Positions 62,575 through 64,000 of a stretch of 64,000 bases of DNA are shown here, piece by piece. The first letter of the stretch is position 1; each line of letters begins with the position of its first letter. The notes under the pieces were generated by a model. It worked only from the letters and a program-made list of their open reading frames with translations. It ran no database searches and had not been told where the DNA came from. The position numbers were made by a program, and so were the translations under genes. The stretch is from Osedax frankpressi (taxonomy: Eukaryota; Annelida; Polychaeta; Sabellida; Siboglinidae). The DNA lies in contig OZ038314.1 of the NCBI GenBank assembly GCA_964035775.1, positions 7,108,154 to 7,172,153 of the forward strand, given 5' to 3'.

Positions 62575-64000
62575 CTGAAGGTACATATAATATTATATAA
62601 TATAATATATACTAGTTTACTAATTAGAATACTAGACAAGGAAATATAATATATTGTAATACATAAAACTTAATGTGATCAATTGACTTATTTATGCATG
62701 TCTCCTTATTTTCAGAGCCCACTTTAAATAGGTTTACATTTATACTTAAAATGAACTACTATAATAGATTATATAATATGATCATCCATTTGAATTACTC
62801 CCAAAGACTAATATGTATTATTTAGTTTTTAAATACGAGTGTTTTATTGTTTTAAAACTTCATTATTATAAAAAATTACAAAAAAACTTTGTATCAAATT
62901 CTACATAAATAATAACAATTATTTAGAAAGAGGTTACAGAAAAGCATCACAATATTGCTAATAATGTCATACCAAATAAGTTATAATATATAAATAAAAT
63001 GTATGCAATTTATGTATCTTAAAATTAAGTATTTTATACAAATAATATTCAATTTGTAATAGATTCAGTAATATATATTATGTAATATACATACAATGTT
63101 ATATTCATAATTTAATTATTTTGAAAAATAATGTATTTTATAACAATAAGTTTTAAGGTTAGTTATCATCATGTAAATAATTGTAATATTACCAGTACCC
63201 ATTCACATTAATAATTAGTGAATATAAGATGAATTACAATTTTAAAAAATTCCAATGTTATTTTTATTTTATTAAATACACTTTTGTTTAAAAATTAATT
63301 TACTCAATTTTATTATACACAATTAATAACATTAGGATGTATACGCACAATGTAGGCTTATGCGTTCCATTTAATATTCTAAACAAGGCTATTTTCTAAA
63401 TAATAATACATATATGTATAAAATATATCTACGATATTATATCTAATTTAAACAAGCATGATATTAAATTTCTTCAATACGTCATATTCTGATTCAATTA
63501 CAACATATTTTTGAATTAATAAACTTCACAATTACAATAAAATTACCTAATTTAGTTTTTATAAAATTAGATAATTTTATTGTAATTGTGAAGTTTATTA
63601 ATTCAAAAATATTTTGTAATTGAATCAAAATATTATGTATTGAAGAAATTTAATATCATGCTTGTTTAAATTAGATATAATATCGTATGATACAAAATCA
63701 TACAAAATTAATTTAAATAGAATATATTTATGAAATAAGTATAATATTATATAATAATCGATTTAATTATATTTTCATTATTACATATATTTAATTATTA
63801 AGAAATTAAAGTTAAACATTAATATTAAAATTAAATTTTACTTATATTTTAAATTATATAATTGATATATAAATACATTTATAACAAGTTATTGTTTACT
63901 GACAAACTCTACTTTTAATCTGCAATCTCTATTTTCCTTCGAAATATATGAAGTATTGATGTGCTTTATATGTAATATATATATATATATATATATATAT
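62575..64000. other. A/T-rich intron or 5' region of the minus-strand gene
   Basis: No further EGF or TSP1 exon is visible on either strand. The region contains a long hairpin at 63,432-63,685 and ends in a TA run (63,978-64,000). It is probably intron of the minus-strand gene, like the roughly 1-kb introns between EGF exons elsewhere. Confidence 0.6.
63432..63685. repeat. 254-bp hairpin with about 122-bp arms
   Basis: The sequence from CGATATTATATCTAATTT folds back on its reverse complement ending AAATTAGATATAATATCG with only a few mismatches and a loop of about 10 bases (AGTTTTTATA). The arms resemble the EGF-gene intron segment at about 35,925-35,995 (ATAATTGTGAAGTTTCCTC), so this is a local inverted duplication of intron sequence rather than a recognised transposon. 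Confidence 0.9.

Noticed and set aside
1-64000. Retroviral, LTR, Polinton or LINE coding sequence
   Set aside because: No reverse transcriptase, integrase, capsid or polymerase motif was seen in any frame outside the satellites.

Overview
This window looks like AT-rich nuclear DNA from an invertebrate animal. It has short exons with GT-AG introns, long A/T-rich introns, secreted proteins built from thrombospondin type-1 (TSP1) and calcium-binding EGF exons, and very large satellites. The Cys-rich C-terminus of the EGF genes (CPPGTVF...CxC) and the TSP1-to-short-EGF module remind me of spiralian secreted proteins, but this is a recollection of family style, not a search result, so the phylum is open. 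There are no bacterial genes, CRISPR arrays, tRNAs or rRNAs that I can see. All very long open frames (YLYIILFIHYTIYTLY, GLGL, FRFG, VWVY types) are translations of tandem repeats, not genes.

Layout. (1) 1-779: 19-bp minisatellite. (2) 828-8131: 3' part of a multi-exon + strand gene for a charged, then Gln/Asn-rich protein. Nine exons can be chained in phase, one of them GC-rich and skippable and carrying an RVTF motif; one intron holds a 1.6-kb 16-bp satellite. (3) 8602-9444: an apparently single-exon, low-complexity gene whose stop codon lies at the edge of an 11-bp minisatellite. (4) 9.7-14.8 kb: A/T-rich flank, then a broken minus-strand copy of the TSP1-EGF gene. (5) 15.1-18.1 kb: 13-bp satellite. 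(6) 18.7-20.8 kb: two broken 5' ends (signal peptide exon plus TSP1 exon) of the same family on the + strand. (7) 21-22 kb: duplicated flank with a 90-bp palindrome. (8) 22.6-25.5 kb: 12-bp satellite, C-rich on +. (9) 26.6-28.0 kb: second 13-bp satellite with a CpG-bearing variant block. (10) 28-31 kb: A/T-rich, mostly empty. (11) 32,084-41,721: an apparently intact TSP1-EGF gene of 15 exons, with a predicted secreted product of 596 residues. (12) 42.1-48.0 kb: 12-bp satellite (TTTAGGTTTGGG), G-rich on +. (13) 48.0-54.0 kb: a 3.0-kb segment duplicated in tandem, carrying decayed pieces of the 8.6-kb gene and of the EGF gene 3' exon. (14) 54,510-62,574: a second, convergent EGF gene on the minus strand whose 5' end lies beyond the window, followed by a 254-bp hairpin.

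The main theme is one secreted TSP1-EGF gene family in repeated, inverted and decaying copies. The intact gene and its minus-strand partner form the arms of a large inverted repeat. Its edges, near 42,131 and 54,087, flank the G-rich satellite and the tandem 3-kb block. Every internal EGF and TSP1 exon is phase 1-1, so exons can be added, lost or skipped without breaking the frame, and a recent 1.57-kb exon-pair duplication shows this happening. Two blocks (8.7-12.1 kb and 48.4-50.5 kb) keep the same gene order, so whole segments containing both gene types were copied.
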